Made by a program: the position numbers and the translations under genes. The notes below the pieces were generated by a model. That model ran no database searches, was not told where the DNA came from, and was given only the letters and a program-made list of their open reading frames with translations. Source: JBFMFR01 sp040752025 (GTDB lineage: Bacteria; Chloroflexota; Anaerolineae; Anaerolineales; UBA4823). Taken from it: DNA of 64,000 bases. This document shows positions 8,731-16,690 of the stretch, one piece after another. The DNA is taken from positions 124,001-188,000 of the forward strand of contig JBFMFR010000004.1 of the NCBI GenBank assembly GCA_040752025.1. Reading direction: 5' to 3'. The first letter of the stretch is position 1. Each line of letters starts with the position of its first letter.

Positions 8731-8811
8731 ACCTGTAATCTGGAGAGTTGGGGCGTTGAAGTGCAGTCACAGGCATTCAACGCCCTGACATCTCGAAATG
8801 AGGTGATCGAT

Positions 8812-9750
8812 ATGGCGATCAATGCACATCCAGAACTCCCTGAATTCGATTACATCCGGCCATCCACGTTGATGGAAGCGAGCCGGTTTTTGGCCCAACA
8901 CCCAGGGGAAGCGCGACCACTCCTGGGCGGCACAGACATATTCGTACGCATGCGCGATGGTTTCTGGCACGATAAATACCTGGTGGACGTCAAGAAACTG
9001 GACGGCACCGGTGAGCTGGTTTTTAGCCCTGAATCGGGCCTGACTTTGGGGGCAGCCCTGAACATGAACCAGGTGATCGCCTCGGCGGAGGTGCGGGCGC
9101 ACTACCCGTTACTCGCTGAGGCCTGCCGTTCAGTGGCTTCCTACCAGTTGCGCAGTCGCGCCACCATCGCAGGCAATATCTGCAATGCCTCGCCCGCCGG
9201 GGATACGATCGGCGCCTGCCTGGTGCTGGGCGGGATGCTCAAAGTACACGGTACGGATGGCTGGCGCGACATCCCCCTGTCGACCCGGATGAAATCCGCC
9301 TTCTTCCTGGGCCCCGGGAAGACTTTGCTGCAAGCCGGTGACATTGTCACCGCCATCCACTTCCCACCGCCGCCGCCCACGCACACGAATGGCTGCGCGG
9401 GAACCTACATCAAGTTGGGGCGCAATACCTGGAGTGATCTATCCATCGTCGGCGTGACGGTGTTTGCTTATGCGGATGCCACGCTGCCCTCCGGCTACAG
9501 CTTCCACGTCGCCCTGGCCTCGGTGGCGCCGGTGCCGCTGCTGGTGCCGGCGGTGCACGCCTTCCTGGCCGAAAACACCCCCGGTGCGCAGGCATTCGAA
9601 CAGGCTGCCAGGCTGGCGCAAGACGCCTGCCATCCCATCGACGACGTGCGCGGCAGCGCTCGCTATCGCAAAGCGATGGTCGGCAAATTGACCGAGAAGG
9701 CGCTGGTAAGAACCTGGAGCAAATTGCGGATTTTATCCGTGCAGAGGTGA
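8812..9750 (+). CDS. Molybdenum hydroxylase, FAD-binding medium subunit (CoxM/XdhB type)
   Basis: The 312-residue product has the two FAD-binding signatures of the xanthine dehydrogenase/CO dehydrogenase medium subunit: LLGGTDIFVRMRDG near the N-terminus and RSRATIAGNICNASPAGD in the middle. It passes electrons from the iron-sulfur subunit to an acceptor. The ATG at 8812 follows a GAGGTGAT box and the family start; a GTG at 8761 is less likely. A THTNG pentapeptide interrupts the region after the proline run and is encoded by a repeat also found in two later genes. The last codons contain the operon palindrome. The next gene starts 4 bases later. Confidence 0.9.
   Translation: MAINAHPELPEFDYIRPSTLMEASRFLAQHPGEARPLLGGTDIFVRMRDGFWHDKYLVDVKKLDGTGELVFSPESGLTLGAALNMNQVIASAEVRAHYPLLAEACRSVASYQLRSRATIAGNICNASPAGDTIGACLVLGGMLKVHGTDGWRDIPLSTRMKSAFFLGPGKTLLQAGDIVTAIHFPPPPPTHTNGCAGTYIKLGRNTWSDLSIVGVTVFAYADATLPSGYSFHVALASVAPVPLLVPAVHAFLAENTPGAQAFEQAARLAQDACHPIDDVRGSARYRKAMVGKLTEKALVRTWSKLRILSVQR
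9286..9298 (-). repeat. Copy of the CGGATTTCATCCG palindrome inside coding sequence
   Basis: On the plus strand the bases are CGGATGAAATCCG, the exact complement of the core found at 7265-7312. It lies within the FAD subunit gene. Confidence 0.7.
9378..9393 (+). repeat. Short in-frame repeat CACGCACACGAATGGC, copy 1
   Basis: This 16-bp sequence is identical at 15034-15049 and shares 13 bp with 13552-13564. Here it encodes most of THTNG in the FAD subunit. Confidence 0.65.
9727..9739 (+). repeat. Copy of the palindrome at the end of the FAD subunit gene
   Basis: CGGAT-TTT-ATCCG has the same arms as the core unit with one change in the loop. It lies just before the stop and start codons at the gene junction. 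Confidence 0.7.
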
Positions 9751-9753
9751 GTT

Positions 9754-10269
9754 ATGGCGATTCATCGTATTACTTTGACAATTAATGGCGGGTACGAGCA
9801 GGTTGACGTCCCCTCCAACATGACCCTGTTGCAGATGCTGCGCGAGAAACTGGCTATGACCGGTACCAAGAACGGTTGTGCGGCGGGTGAGTGCGGCGCC
9901 TGCACGGTGCTCCTGAACGGTGAGCCGGTCAACAGTTGTATGGTGCTGGCGGTCGAGTGCGAGGGCGCTAACGTGGTCACGGTGGAAGGCCTGGCAAAGG
10001 ATGGCGTTCTCGACCCGATTCAAGATGCCCTCGTTGAGCACGGCGGCGTGCAGTGCGGTTTCTGCACGCCGGGCATGTTGATCTCGATCAAGGGACTGCT
10101 CAACCGCAACCCGCAGCCCAGCGATGACGACATCCGCGAAGCGCTGGTCGGCAACCTGTGCCGCTGCACCGGTTACCTGAGCATTATCGAAGCCGTGAAG
10201 GATGCCGCCTCTCGCCAGCAGGCGATGATGGGCGGATTTCATCCGGCAGGAGATGGCTATGGACACTAA
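9754..10269 (+). CDS. Molybdenum hydroxylase, [2Fe-2S] small subunit (CoxS/XdhC type)
   Basis: The 171-residue product has both iron-sulfur centres of the family. The plant-ferredoxin-like cluster is held by Cys42, Cys47, Cys50 and Cys62 (GCAAGECGACTVLLNGEPVNSC in part), and the alpha-helical cluster by Cys101, Cys104, Cys136 and Cys138 (QCGFCTPG and NLCRCTGY). It carries electrons from the molybdenum site to FAD. A GAGGTGAG box precedes the ATG. The C-terminal codons contain another copy of the operon palindrome, and the gene overlaps the start of the large subunit. Confidence 0.94.
   Translation: MAIHRITLTINGGYEQVDVPSNMTLLQMLREKLAMTGTKNGCAAGECGACTVLLNGEPVNSCMVLAVECEGANVVTVEGLAKDGVLDPIQDALVEHGGVQCGFCTPGMLISIKGLLNRNPQPSDDDIREALVGNLCRCTGYLSIIEAVKDAASRQQAMMGGFHPAGDGYGH
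10233..10245 (+). repeat. Copy of the palindrome at the small/large subunit junction
   Basis: The exact core CGGATTTCATCCG lies in the last codons of the [2Fe-2S] subunit, next to the ribosome binding site of the large subunit. A hairpin here could hide that site. Confidence 0.75.
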
Positions 10270-12634
10270 AACATTTAACGAACGGATGAAACCCGCAAAC
10301 ATTCCCCATCCAATCGGCGAGAGCGTGCCGCGCGTCGACGCGCGTGAAAAGGTGACCGGCGCGGCGCTGTTTGCAGACGATTTGCAGTTCGGTCCGGGTA
10401 TGCTCTTTGCCCGCATCAAGCGCAGCCCGCACCCACACGCAACCATCAAGCGCATCGATATCAGCAAAGCCCAGGCCCTGCCGGGCGTAAAGGCAGTGGT
10501 GACGGGCGAGGACTTCCCCGGCTACCTCGGGCTATATCTGCAGGACCGGCACATCTTCTGCCGTGATCGCGTGCGCTACGTGGGCGACCCTGTCGCCGGC
10601 GTGGCAGCCGTTAGCGAGCAGATCGCTGAGCAGGCCCTCGATCTGATCGAGGTGGAGTACGAACTCTTGCCCGGCATCTTCGACCCGGAGGCCGGAGCCG
10701 ACCCGGATGCGCCCCTGCTGCATCCCGACCTCGAAAAATACAAGGTCGCCAATTTCATCTTCCCCCAGGCGGGCACGAACATCGCCAACCACTTCCGCAT
10801 CCGCAAGGGGGATACCGATGCGGCCTGGGAGCAGTGCGCGGCCATTGTCGAGCACGTTTACCGCGTCCCGCACATCCAGCACGTGCCCATCGAGCCGCAC
10901 GTGGCCGTGGCCAAAGTGGATGATGATGGCAAAGTGACCCTGTGGGGCAGTTCGCAGTCGCCCTTCGCCCAGCGTAACCTGATCGCTATGGCCCTGGGCA
11001 TCTCCCAGTCGGACGTGCAGGTGATCGCTCCTTACGTGGGCGGCGGCTTCGGCAGCAAGGCCGGGGTCAGCATGGAAGCCCTGGCAGTGGCGGTCGCCAC
11101 GAAGGTCAAGGGCCGCCCGGTGAAGCTGCGCCTGACGCGCGAGGAAGAGTTCTACACCGCCTTCGTGCGCCAGGGTGTGGTCACTCATTTCAAGATGGGC
11201 TGCGATAAGGACGGCCGCCTGCTGGCCATGGAAAACAAGTTCTATTGGGACGGCGGCGCCTATACCGAGTACGGCGTGAACATCACGCGCGCTTCGGGCT
11301 ACAGCAGCAGCGGCCCGTACGATGTGCCCAACGTCAAGACGGACAGCTACTGCGTTTACACCAACCACCCGGTGGGCGGGCCGATGCGCGGTTTCGGCAT
11401 GCCCGAGATGCACGCCGGGTTGGAGCAGTGCATCGACGAACTGGCCTACGCCATCGAGATGGACCCGGTCGAGTTTCGCAAGCTCAACTGCATCAAGACC
11501 GGCGATATCCTGGTGACCGGCATGGTCATGCACCCCACCGGGCTGAGCGAATGCCTGGTGAAAGCTGCCCAGGCGATCAACTGGGGGCGCAAGGATCCGC
11601 CCAGCGCGCCCAACAAGCGCCGCGGCAAGGGCATCGCTCTGATGTGGAAAGCGCCGGCCATGCCGCCCAACGCTGGTTCGAGCGCCCGGGTGGCGCTGAA
11701 CGAAGACGGCACGGTCACAGTCAGCGTGGGCGGGCAGGAGATCGGGCAGGGCTCGTTTACCGTGGCCGCCCAGATGGCCGCCGCCGCCCTGGGCGTGCCG
11801 GTCGAGTGGGTGCGCGTGGCCACGCCGCTGGACACCAACTACAGCCCCTACGAGTGGCAGACCGTCGCCAGCCGCCTGACCTGGAGCATGGGCAATGCCA
11901 TCAGCGCCGCGGCGCGCGACGCCCGCCGCCAGATCCTGGAGCTGGTGGCCAAGGCCTGGAACGAGAATATCGAAGATCTGGACATCATCGATGGCAAGGT
12001 CGTCTCTTACAAGACTGAGGAGACGATTTCGATCAAGAACATCGCTATCTACGGCATCGCTTTGCCAGATGACCAGGGCTGGATCGGCGGGCCCGTGCTG
12101 GGGCGCGGCAACTTCATGCCCACTTACGTGACCGGCCTGGATGCTGAAACCGGCCAGGGCCCACGCGCCGTGGTGCACTACACCGTAGGCGTCCAGGCGG
12201 CCGAGATCGAGGTCGATATGGACACCGGCAAGATCGATGTGCTGCGCGGCGTGTCGGCCTTCGACGTGGGCCGGGCGATCAACCCTGAAATGATCCGCGG
12301 CCAGATGGAAGGCGGCTTCGTACAGGGGATGAGCACGGCGCTCTTCGAGAGTTTGCAGCTCGAGCAGGGCATCTTGCAGAACCCCAGCTTCGTCGATTAC
12401 CGTATTGCCACCAGCAGCGACGTTCCGCATGACATCCAGACCATTATCGTCGAGTACCCTCAAGACGATGGGCCCTGGGGAGCGCGCGGCGTTGGCGAGC
12501 ATTCTATGGTGCCCACCGTGCCGGCCATCGCCAATGCCCTCTACGATGCCATCGGCATCCGCGTCGGCGCGCCGCCGTTCACGGCTGAGAAAGTGTTCCT
12601 GGCAATGCTCGACGCCGGTCTGGTGAAAGAGTAG
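10259..12634 (+). CDS. Molybdenum hydroxylase, molybdopterin-binding large subunit (XdhA/CoxL type)
   Basis: The 791-residue product matches the large subunit of the xanthine oxidase family. It has the N-terminal PIGESVPRVDAREKVTGAA, the molybdopterin loops GGGFGSKAG and GPMRGFGMPEMHAG, the GGQEIGQGSF loop and a C-terminal GARGVGEHSMVP carrying the catalytic Glu. These enzymes hydroxylate aromatic N-heterocycles or oxidise aldehydes using water. The CO dehydrogenase active-site Cys loop (AYRCSFR) is absent, so CO oxidation is unlikely. ATGs at 10253 and 10259 are both possible; 10259 gives normal spacing to AGGAG at 10248. The NCS2 permease suggests a purine- or pyrimidine-like substrate, but the exact one is unknown. 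Confidence 0.92.
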   Translation: MDTKTFNERMKPANIPHPIGESVPRVDAREKVTGAALFADDLQFGPGMLFARIKRSPHPHATIKRIDISKAQALPGVKAVVTGEDFPGYLGLYLQDRHIFCRDRVRYVGDPVAGVAAVSEQIAEQALDLIEVEYELLPGIFDPEAGADPDAPLLHPDLEKYKVANFIFPQAGTNIANHFRIRKGDTDAAWEQCAAIVEHVYRVPHIQHVPIEPHVAVAKVDDDGKVTLWGSSQSPFAQRNLIAMALGISQSDVQVIAPYVGGGFGSKAGVSMEALAVAVATKVKGRPVKLRLTREEEFYTAFVRQGVVTHFKMGCDKDGRLLAMENKFYWDGGAYTEYGVNITRASGYSSSGPYDVPNVKTDSYCVYTNHPVGGPMRGFGMPEMHAGLEQCIDELAYAIEMDPVEFRKLNCIKTGDILVTGMVMHPTGLSECLVKAAQAINWGRKDPPSAPNKRRGKGIALMWKAPAMPPNAGSSARVALNEDGTVTVSVGGQEIGQGSFTVAAQMAAAALGVPVEWVRVATPLDTNYSPYEWQTVASRLTWSMGNAISAAARDARRQILELVAKAWNENIEDLDIIDGKVVSYKTEETISIKNIAIYGIALPDDQGWIGGPVLGRGNFMPTYVTGLDAETGQGPRAVVHYTVGVQAAEIEVDMDTGKIDVLRGVSAFDVGRAINPEMIRGQMEGGFVQGMSTALFESLQLEQGILQNPSFVDYRIATSSDVPHDIQTIIVEYPQDDGPWGARGVGEHSMVPTVPAIANALYDAIGIRVGAPPFTAEKVFLAMLDAGLVKE

Positions 12635-12648
12635 AAAGGGAAAGAAAA

Positions 12649-14229
12649 TTGCCAGTCCAAACTTTGATCAAAACCTCTGAGTACCACGATTCGGTCAGCC
12701 TGATGCTGGTGGCGCGCGAGCTGGCGCGCCTGCCCGGGGTGAGCGACGCGGCAGTGGTCATGGCGACGGAGGCCAACAAGGCCATCCTGAAGGACGCCAA
12801 CCTGCTGACGCCTGCCGCCCAGGCCGCCACGCCCAACGACCTGGTGATCGCCGTCAGCGGCAGCGACGCCCACGAATGCCAACAGGCGCTGGCCGAAGCG
12901 GAAAAGCTCTTGCAGAAGAAGCACCCCGAAACCGCAGAGAGTGGTTTCCGCCCCAAGACTTTACGGGCCGCGGCGACCAGCTCGGGGGCTAACCTGGCGG
13001 TCATCTCGGTGGCCGGGCGTTACGCCGCCGAGGAAGCCTGGGATGCCCTGCGCCTGGGGCTGCACGTGCTGCTCTTCAGCGACAACGTTTCTTTGGAAGA
13101 CGAAATCGCCCTCAAGCAGTACGCCAGCCAGAACGGCCTGCTGCTGATGGGCCCCGGGGCCGGCACAGCGATCCTCAACGGGGTGGCGCTGGGCTTCGCC
13201 AACCGTCTGCCGCCCGGCCCGGTGGGCATCGTCTCGGCGGCGGGCACCGGCTTGCAGGAGGTCAGCACGCTGCTGGCCCGCCACGGGGTGGGCCTCACCC
13301 AGGGCCTGGGCACCGGCGGGCGCGACCTGAAAGAACAGGTGGGCGGCCTGATGATGCTCTCGGGCTTGCAGGCCTTGCAGGCCGACCCGGCCACGCAGGT
13401 GATCGTGCTGGTCAGCAAGCCGCCTGCCGCCGCCGTGGCTCAAAAGGTGTGGCAGCAGGTGGCGCGCAGCGATAAGCCCACCGTGGTGTGCCTGTTAGGC
13501 GGGGATTCCGCCCAAATGCCGCACACGCTCACGAATGCGCCCAACGCCGCACACGCACACGAATACGCCCGCACCCTGGAAGAAGCCGCCTGGCTGGGGG
13601 CGCGCGCTGCCGGCGCGGACCTGCCCGAGTACAGCGCCTGGCTGGCGCAGCAGGCAGGCGCCCTGGCGGGGCAGGCCGCCCAACTGCGCTCCGGCCTGGC
13701 TCCCGGGCAGCGCTGTCTGCGCGCCCTGTTCTCGGGCGGCACGCTGTGCTACGAGGCCCAGGTCATCTGGCGCGAGATGCTTTCCGAAGCGGTGCTTTCG
13801 AACGCGCCGCTGGAGGCCAAAAACCAGATGCTCGATTCAACTCATAGTCAGGGGCATACAGCCGTGGACCTGGGGGAGGAGGAGTTCACCGTGGGTCGCC
13901 CGCACCCGATGATCGACAACGATCTGCGCATCCGGCGCTTGCTGCAAGAGGGGCGCGACCCCGCAACGGCGCTGATCTTGCTGGACGTTGTCCTGGGTTA
14001 TGGGGCGCATCCCGACCCGGCGGCTGAACTGGCCCCGGCTGTCCGCCAGGCGCGCCAGGCCGCCCGGGAGGCCGGCCGCGAGCTGCTCTGCCTGGCCTCG
14101 CTCACCGGCACTTCCGAGGATCCGCAGGGTCTGGAACGCCAGGCGCAGGCCTTGCAGGCCGCTGGCGTGGTGCTGTGCGAGAGCAACGCCGCCGCTGCCC
14201 GATTGGCAGCCAGGATCATTCAAGCGTAA
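12649..14229 (+). CDS. allF: FdrA/AllF-like subunit of oxamate carbamoyltransferase
   Basis: The 526-residue product is an FdrA family protein related to the succinyl-CoA synthetase alpha fold. Landmarks are SEYHDSVSLMLVARELAR and VVMATEANKAILKDA at the front, GPVGIVSAAGTGLQEVSTLL and LGTGGRDLKEQVGGLMML in the middle, and the C-terminal FSGGTLCYEAQVI and VGRPHPMIDNDLRI. In E. coli FdrA (AllF) with YlbE and YlbF splits oxalurate to oxamate and carbamoyl phosphate. The start is a TTG at 12649 behind AAAGGGAAAG, 14 bases after the large subunit. The YlbE partner follows after 16 bases. The present substrate need not be oxalurate. Confidence 0.85.
   Translation: MPVQTLIKTSEYHDSVSLMLVARELARLPGVSDAAVVMATEANKAILKDANLLTPAAQAATPNDLVIAVSGSDAHECQQALAEAEKLLQKKHPETAESGFRPKTLRAAATSSGANLAVISVAGRYAAEEAWDALRLGLHVLLFSDNVSLEDEIALKQYASQNGLLLMGPGAGTAILNGVALGFANRLPPGPVGIVSAAGTGLQEVSTLLARHGVGLTQGLGTGGRDLKEQVGGLMMLSGLQALQADPATQVIVLVSKPPAAAVAQKVWQQVARSDKPTVVCLLGGDSAQMPHTLTNAPNAAHAHEYARTLEEAAWLGARAAGADLPEYSAWLAQQAGALAGQAAQLRSGLAPGQRCLRALFSGGTLCYEAQVIWREMLSEAVLSNAPLEAKNQMLDSTHSQGHTAVDLGEEEFTVGRPHPMIDNDLRIRRLLQEGRDPATALILLDVVLGYGAHPDPAAELAPAVRQARQAAREAGRELLCLASLTGTSEDPQGLERQAQALQAAGVVLCESNAAAARLAARIIQA
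13552..13564 (+). repeat. Short in-frame repeat CACGCACACGAAT, copy 2
   Basis: Thirteen bases identical to the repeat at 9378 and 15034; a further near copy (one mismatch) lies just before it at 13524-13537. They encode HTLTNAPNAAHAHEY in the FdrA-like protein. Confidence 0.5.
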
Positions 14230-14245
14230 AAGGGGGGTGGAAACA

Positions 14246-15664
14246 ATGTCTGAGAAAAAAGTCAACGATATCTTGACTACGTTTGGAAAGCCGCTCAGCG
14301 TGGTCAACCTGGGCCTGGAGGGCATGGCCCAGGCCCTGCGCGAGCAGGGCACTCCCGTTGTAGATGTAGATTGGAGCCCGCCGAAAGAAGGCGTGCCGCG
14401 CCTGCGCGTTACTCATGCTGGCATCGACATCGACGCCGCTAACCAGGAAGTCTGCGGGCGCATCAAACAGGGCCGCCCGGTGCTGGTGGGCATGGGCATC
14501 GCCAGCCAGGTGATCCCCGGCATGCACGCCCGCATGATCCTGCACGCCGGCCCGCCGGTCACCTGGGAGCGCATGTGCGGCCCAACGCGCGGCGCCGTAA
14601 TGGGCGCCCTGATCTACGAAGGCCTGGCGCAGGATGAGGTCGAAGCGGCCCGCCTGGCGGCCTCGGGCGAGATCGAGTTCTCCCCCTGCCACCATCACCA
14701 CGCCGTCGGCCCGATGGCGGGCATTGTCTCGCCGCACATGCCGGTCTTCATCCTCGAGAACAAAGCCTTCGGCAACCAGGCTTACTGCACGCAAAATGAG
14801 GGCCTGGGCAAGGTGCTGCGCTACGGAGGCATGGGCCCGGAGGTCTACGCCCGCCTGAAGTGGATGGAGACCGACCTGTATCCTGCGCTGGACCGTGCCC
14901 TGGGCAGCCTGCCGGATGGCATCGACATCCGCAGCCTGATGGCCCAGGCCATGCACATGGGCGACGAGTGCCACAATCGCAACCGCGCCGCCACCTCGCT
15001 GTTCTTGCGAGCCATCGGCCCGGCCCTGGCCCGCACGCACACGAATGGCGACAACGAAACCCTGGCCAAGGTGATCGAGTTCATCGATCGCAACGACCAC
15101 TTCTTCCTCAACCTGAGCATGCCGGCCGGCAAAGCCATGCTCGAGCCGGCGGAAGGCGTACCGGGCAGCAGCATCGTCACTGTGATGGCGCGCAACGGCA
15201 CCGACTTCGGCATCCGCCTGGCGAGCATGCCCGAGCGCTGGTTCGTGGCCCCCGCCGGCCAGGTGCAGGGCCTGTACTTCCCGCAGTACAGCGCCGCAGA
15301 CGCCAACCCGGACATCGGCGACAGCACGGTGACCGAGACGGCCGGCTACGGCGGCATGGCCATGGCGGCGGCCCCGGCCATCGTCAAGTTCGTCGGCGGC
15401 TCGCCGCAGTTGGCCCTGCACACCACCCTCGAAATGTACGAAATCACCTTCAGCGAGCACGAGCAGTTCACTATCCCGGCGCTCAACTTCCGCGGCACGC
15501 CCTGCGGCATCGACGTGCGCAAAGTGATGGAGACCGGCATCCTGCCGCAGATCAACACCGGCATTGCCCACAAGGACCCCGGCGTGGGCATGGTCGGGGC
15601 GGGCATCCTGCGCGCCCCGCAGCAGTGTTTCGAAGATGCTTTCGAGGCCTTGCGCTTGCTATGA
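14246..15664 (+). CDS. allG: YlbE/AllG-like (DUF1116) subunit of oxamate carbamoyltransferase
   Basis: The 472-residue product is a DUF1116 (YlbE) protein. It starts MSEKKVNDILTTFGKPLSVV after a strong AGGGGGGTGG box and shows PVVDVDWSPP, MHARMILHAGPPVTWERMC, PCHHHHAVGPMAGIVSPHMP, FGNQAYCTQNEGLGKVLRYG and the terminal GVGMVGAGILRAPQQCFEDA. In E. coli YlbE (AllG) is an essential part of oxamate carbamoyltransferase with FdrA and YlbF. An upstream open frame from 13988 lies inside the FdrA gene and is ignored. A THTNG insertion encoded by the operon repeat lies after ALAR. The pairing with FdrA in one operon makes the family call firm; the substrate is inferred. Confidence 0.87.
   Translation: MSEKKVNDILTTFGKPLSVVNLGLEGMAQALREQGTPVVDVDWSPPKEGVPRLRVTHAGIDIDAANQEVCGRIKQGRPVLVGMGIASQVIPGMHARMILHAGPPVTWERMCGPTRGAVMGALIYEGLAQDEVEAARLAASGEIEFSPCHHHHAVGPMAGIVSPHMPVFILENKAFGNQAYCTQNEGLGKVLRYGGMGPEVYARLKWMETDLYPALDRALGSLPDGIDIRSLMAQAMHMGDECHNRNRAATSLFLRAIGPALARTHTNGDNETLAKVIEFIDRNDHFFLNLSMPAGKAMLEPAEGVPGSSIVTVMARNGTDFGIRLASMPERWFVAPAGQVQGLYFPQYSAADANPDIGDSTVTETAGYGGMAMAAAPAIVKFVGGSPQLALHTTLEMYEITFSEHEQFTIPALNFRGTPCGIDVRKVMETGILPQINTGIAHKDPGVGMVGAGILRAPQQCFEDAFEALRLL
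15034..15049 (+). repeat. Short in-frame repeat CACGCACACGAATGGC, copy 3
   Basis: Sixteen bases identical to 9378-9393, in the same codon phase, again giving THTNG, here in the YlbE-like protein. Confidence 0.65.
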
Positions 15665-15680
15665 GGAGCTAAAGAAAGAA

Positions 15681-15720
15681 AACTCCGTGATCTCCGTGGC
15701 ATCTCCGTGAACTCCGTGGT
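15681..15720 (+). repeat. Four CTCCGTG repeats in the intergenic gap
   Basis: CTCCGTG occurs at 15683, 15692, 15703 and 15712, spaced 9, 11 and 9 bases. A similar tract is at 56405-56430 and a related CTTCGTG/GTCCTTCGTGG tract at about 20477-20507. This looks like an intergenic repeat family. Confidence 0.6.
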
Positions 15721-15765
15721 GAAGTATGTTACCCAACAAGCTAATCAGAAAAAGGAGAGTACAGA

Positions 15766-16647
15766 ATGAAGTTTATTGATTTGACCGTCCCCCTGGGAGT
15801 AGCCACTCCCCCCTGGCCGACTTACGAGCCCTTGCAGCTCAAATACTTCAAGCGGCTGGCCCCCAATGGCGCCAACGGCCAGGTGCTGACCCACTCCAAC
15901 CACCTGGGCACCCACCTGGATGGCGAAATCCACTTCCACACCCCCGGCAAGGACATCGCCTCGCTGGAGATGGATTTCCTCGTCCACCAGGGCGTGGTGG
16001 TGGACCTGAGCGACGTGTGCGGCGACTACGACGTCTACACCAGCAAGATGGTCGAAGAGCGCGTGGAAGTCAAAGAAGGCGACATCCTGATCATCCACAC
16101 CGGCTACCATCACTTCGGCTGGGACATGCCCACCGCCAACGAGATCCGCTACATGGTCATGCATCCCGGCCCGGATCGCGAGTTCGCCGAATGGGCCAAG
16201 GCCAAGAAGCTGCGCTGGATCGGCGTGGACTGCGGCAGCGCTGACCACCCGATGAACACCATCATCCGCGACTGGATGCCGCGCCAGGCGCGCCAGGCCG
16301 ACAAGGTCTTCAACAAGAAGTACGGCATGCCCCTGGCCGAGTTCTTCGATGACAGCAAGTACCAGCTCATGCACCTGGAGATGTTCCCGTATGGCATCAT
16401 CCACGCCGAGTGCATCGGCGGCGAGATCGACCTGCTGGTCAACCAGCGCGTCAACATCGGCTTCTTCCCCTGGCGCTTCGTGGACGGCGAATCGAGCATC
16501 GGGCGCTGCGTGGCGATGGTGGAGGATGACGAGTACGAGCAGTTGATGGCCAGGAAAGCTGCCCTGCCCAAAACGAAGTTCGGCGATGCCTTCGAGCCTA
16601 AGCACGTGGAGAGCATCAACCAGTTCAGCCAGGCAAACTTGAAATGA
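15766..16647 (+). CDS. Cyclase-family metal-dependent hydrolase (kynurenine formamidase/isatin hydrolase fold)
   Basis: The 293-residue product has the family metal motif with His46, Gly48-Thr49-His50, Asp52 and His56 (NHLGTHLDGEIHFH), plus GDILIIHTGYHHFGW and HAECIGGEIDLLVNQ, which holds the later acidic residue. Members hydrolyse amide bonds in formylkynurenine, isatin and other cyclic amides. In this operon, after a ring hydroxylase and next to a carbamoyl-group-releasing enzyme, a ring-opening amidase step is the natural inference. AAAGGAGAG lies 6-9 bases before the ATG. The gap to the YlbE gene holds the CTCCGTG repeats. At 293 residues it is longer than most KynB enzymes (about 210), so kynurenine is an unlikely substrate. 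Confidence 0.85.
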   Translation: MKFIDLTVPLGVATPPWPTYEPLQLKYFKRLAPNGANGQVLTHSNHLGTHLDGEIHFHTPGKDIASLEMDFLVHQGVVVDLSDVCGDYDVYTSKMVEERVEVKEGDILIIHTGYHHFGWDMPTANEIRYMVMHPGPDREFAEWAKAKKLRWIGVDCGSADHPMNTIIRDWMPRQARQADKVFNKKYGMPLAEFFDDSKYQLMHLEMFPYGIIHAECIGGEIDLLVNQRVNIGFFPWRFVDGESSIGRCVAMVEDDEYEQLMARKAALPKTKFGDAFEPKHVESINQFSQANLK

Positions 16648-16690
16648 GGAAACAAGTTTCCTCGATCAAACCAGTTTCCAGGAGAAAATT

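Noticed and set aside
10532..12502. A 656-codon open frame antisense to the Mo hydroxylase large subunit
   Set aside because: Long antisense frames are expected opposite GC-rich genes; composition is His/Asp/Gly-rich and no motif is seen.
10259..12634. Aerobic CO dehydrogenase large subunit
   Set aside because: The CoxL active-site loop with Cys (AYRCSFR type) is not present, and the operon content points to heterocycle use.
14216..15571. A 451-codon frame antisense to the YlbE-like gene
   Set aside because: Shadow of the conserved plus-strand gene, with no recognisable domain.
15766..16647. Kynurenine formamidase (KynB)
   Set aside because: The fold and metal motif fit, but the protein is much longer than KynB and there are no tryptophan-degradation genes nearby.
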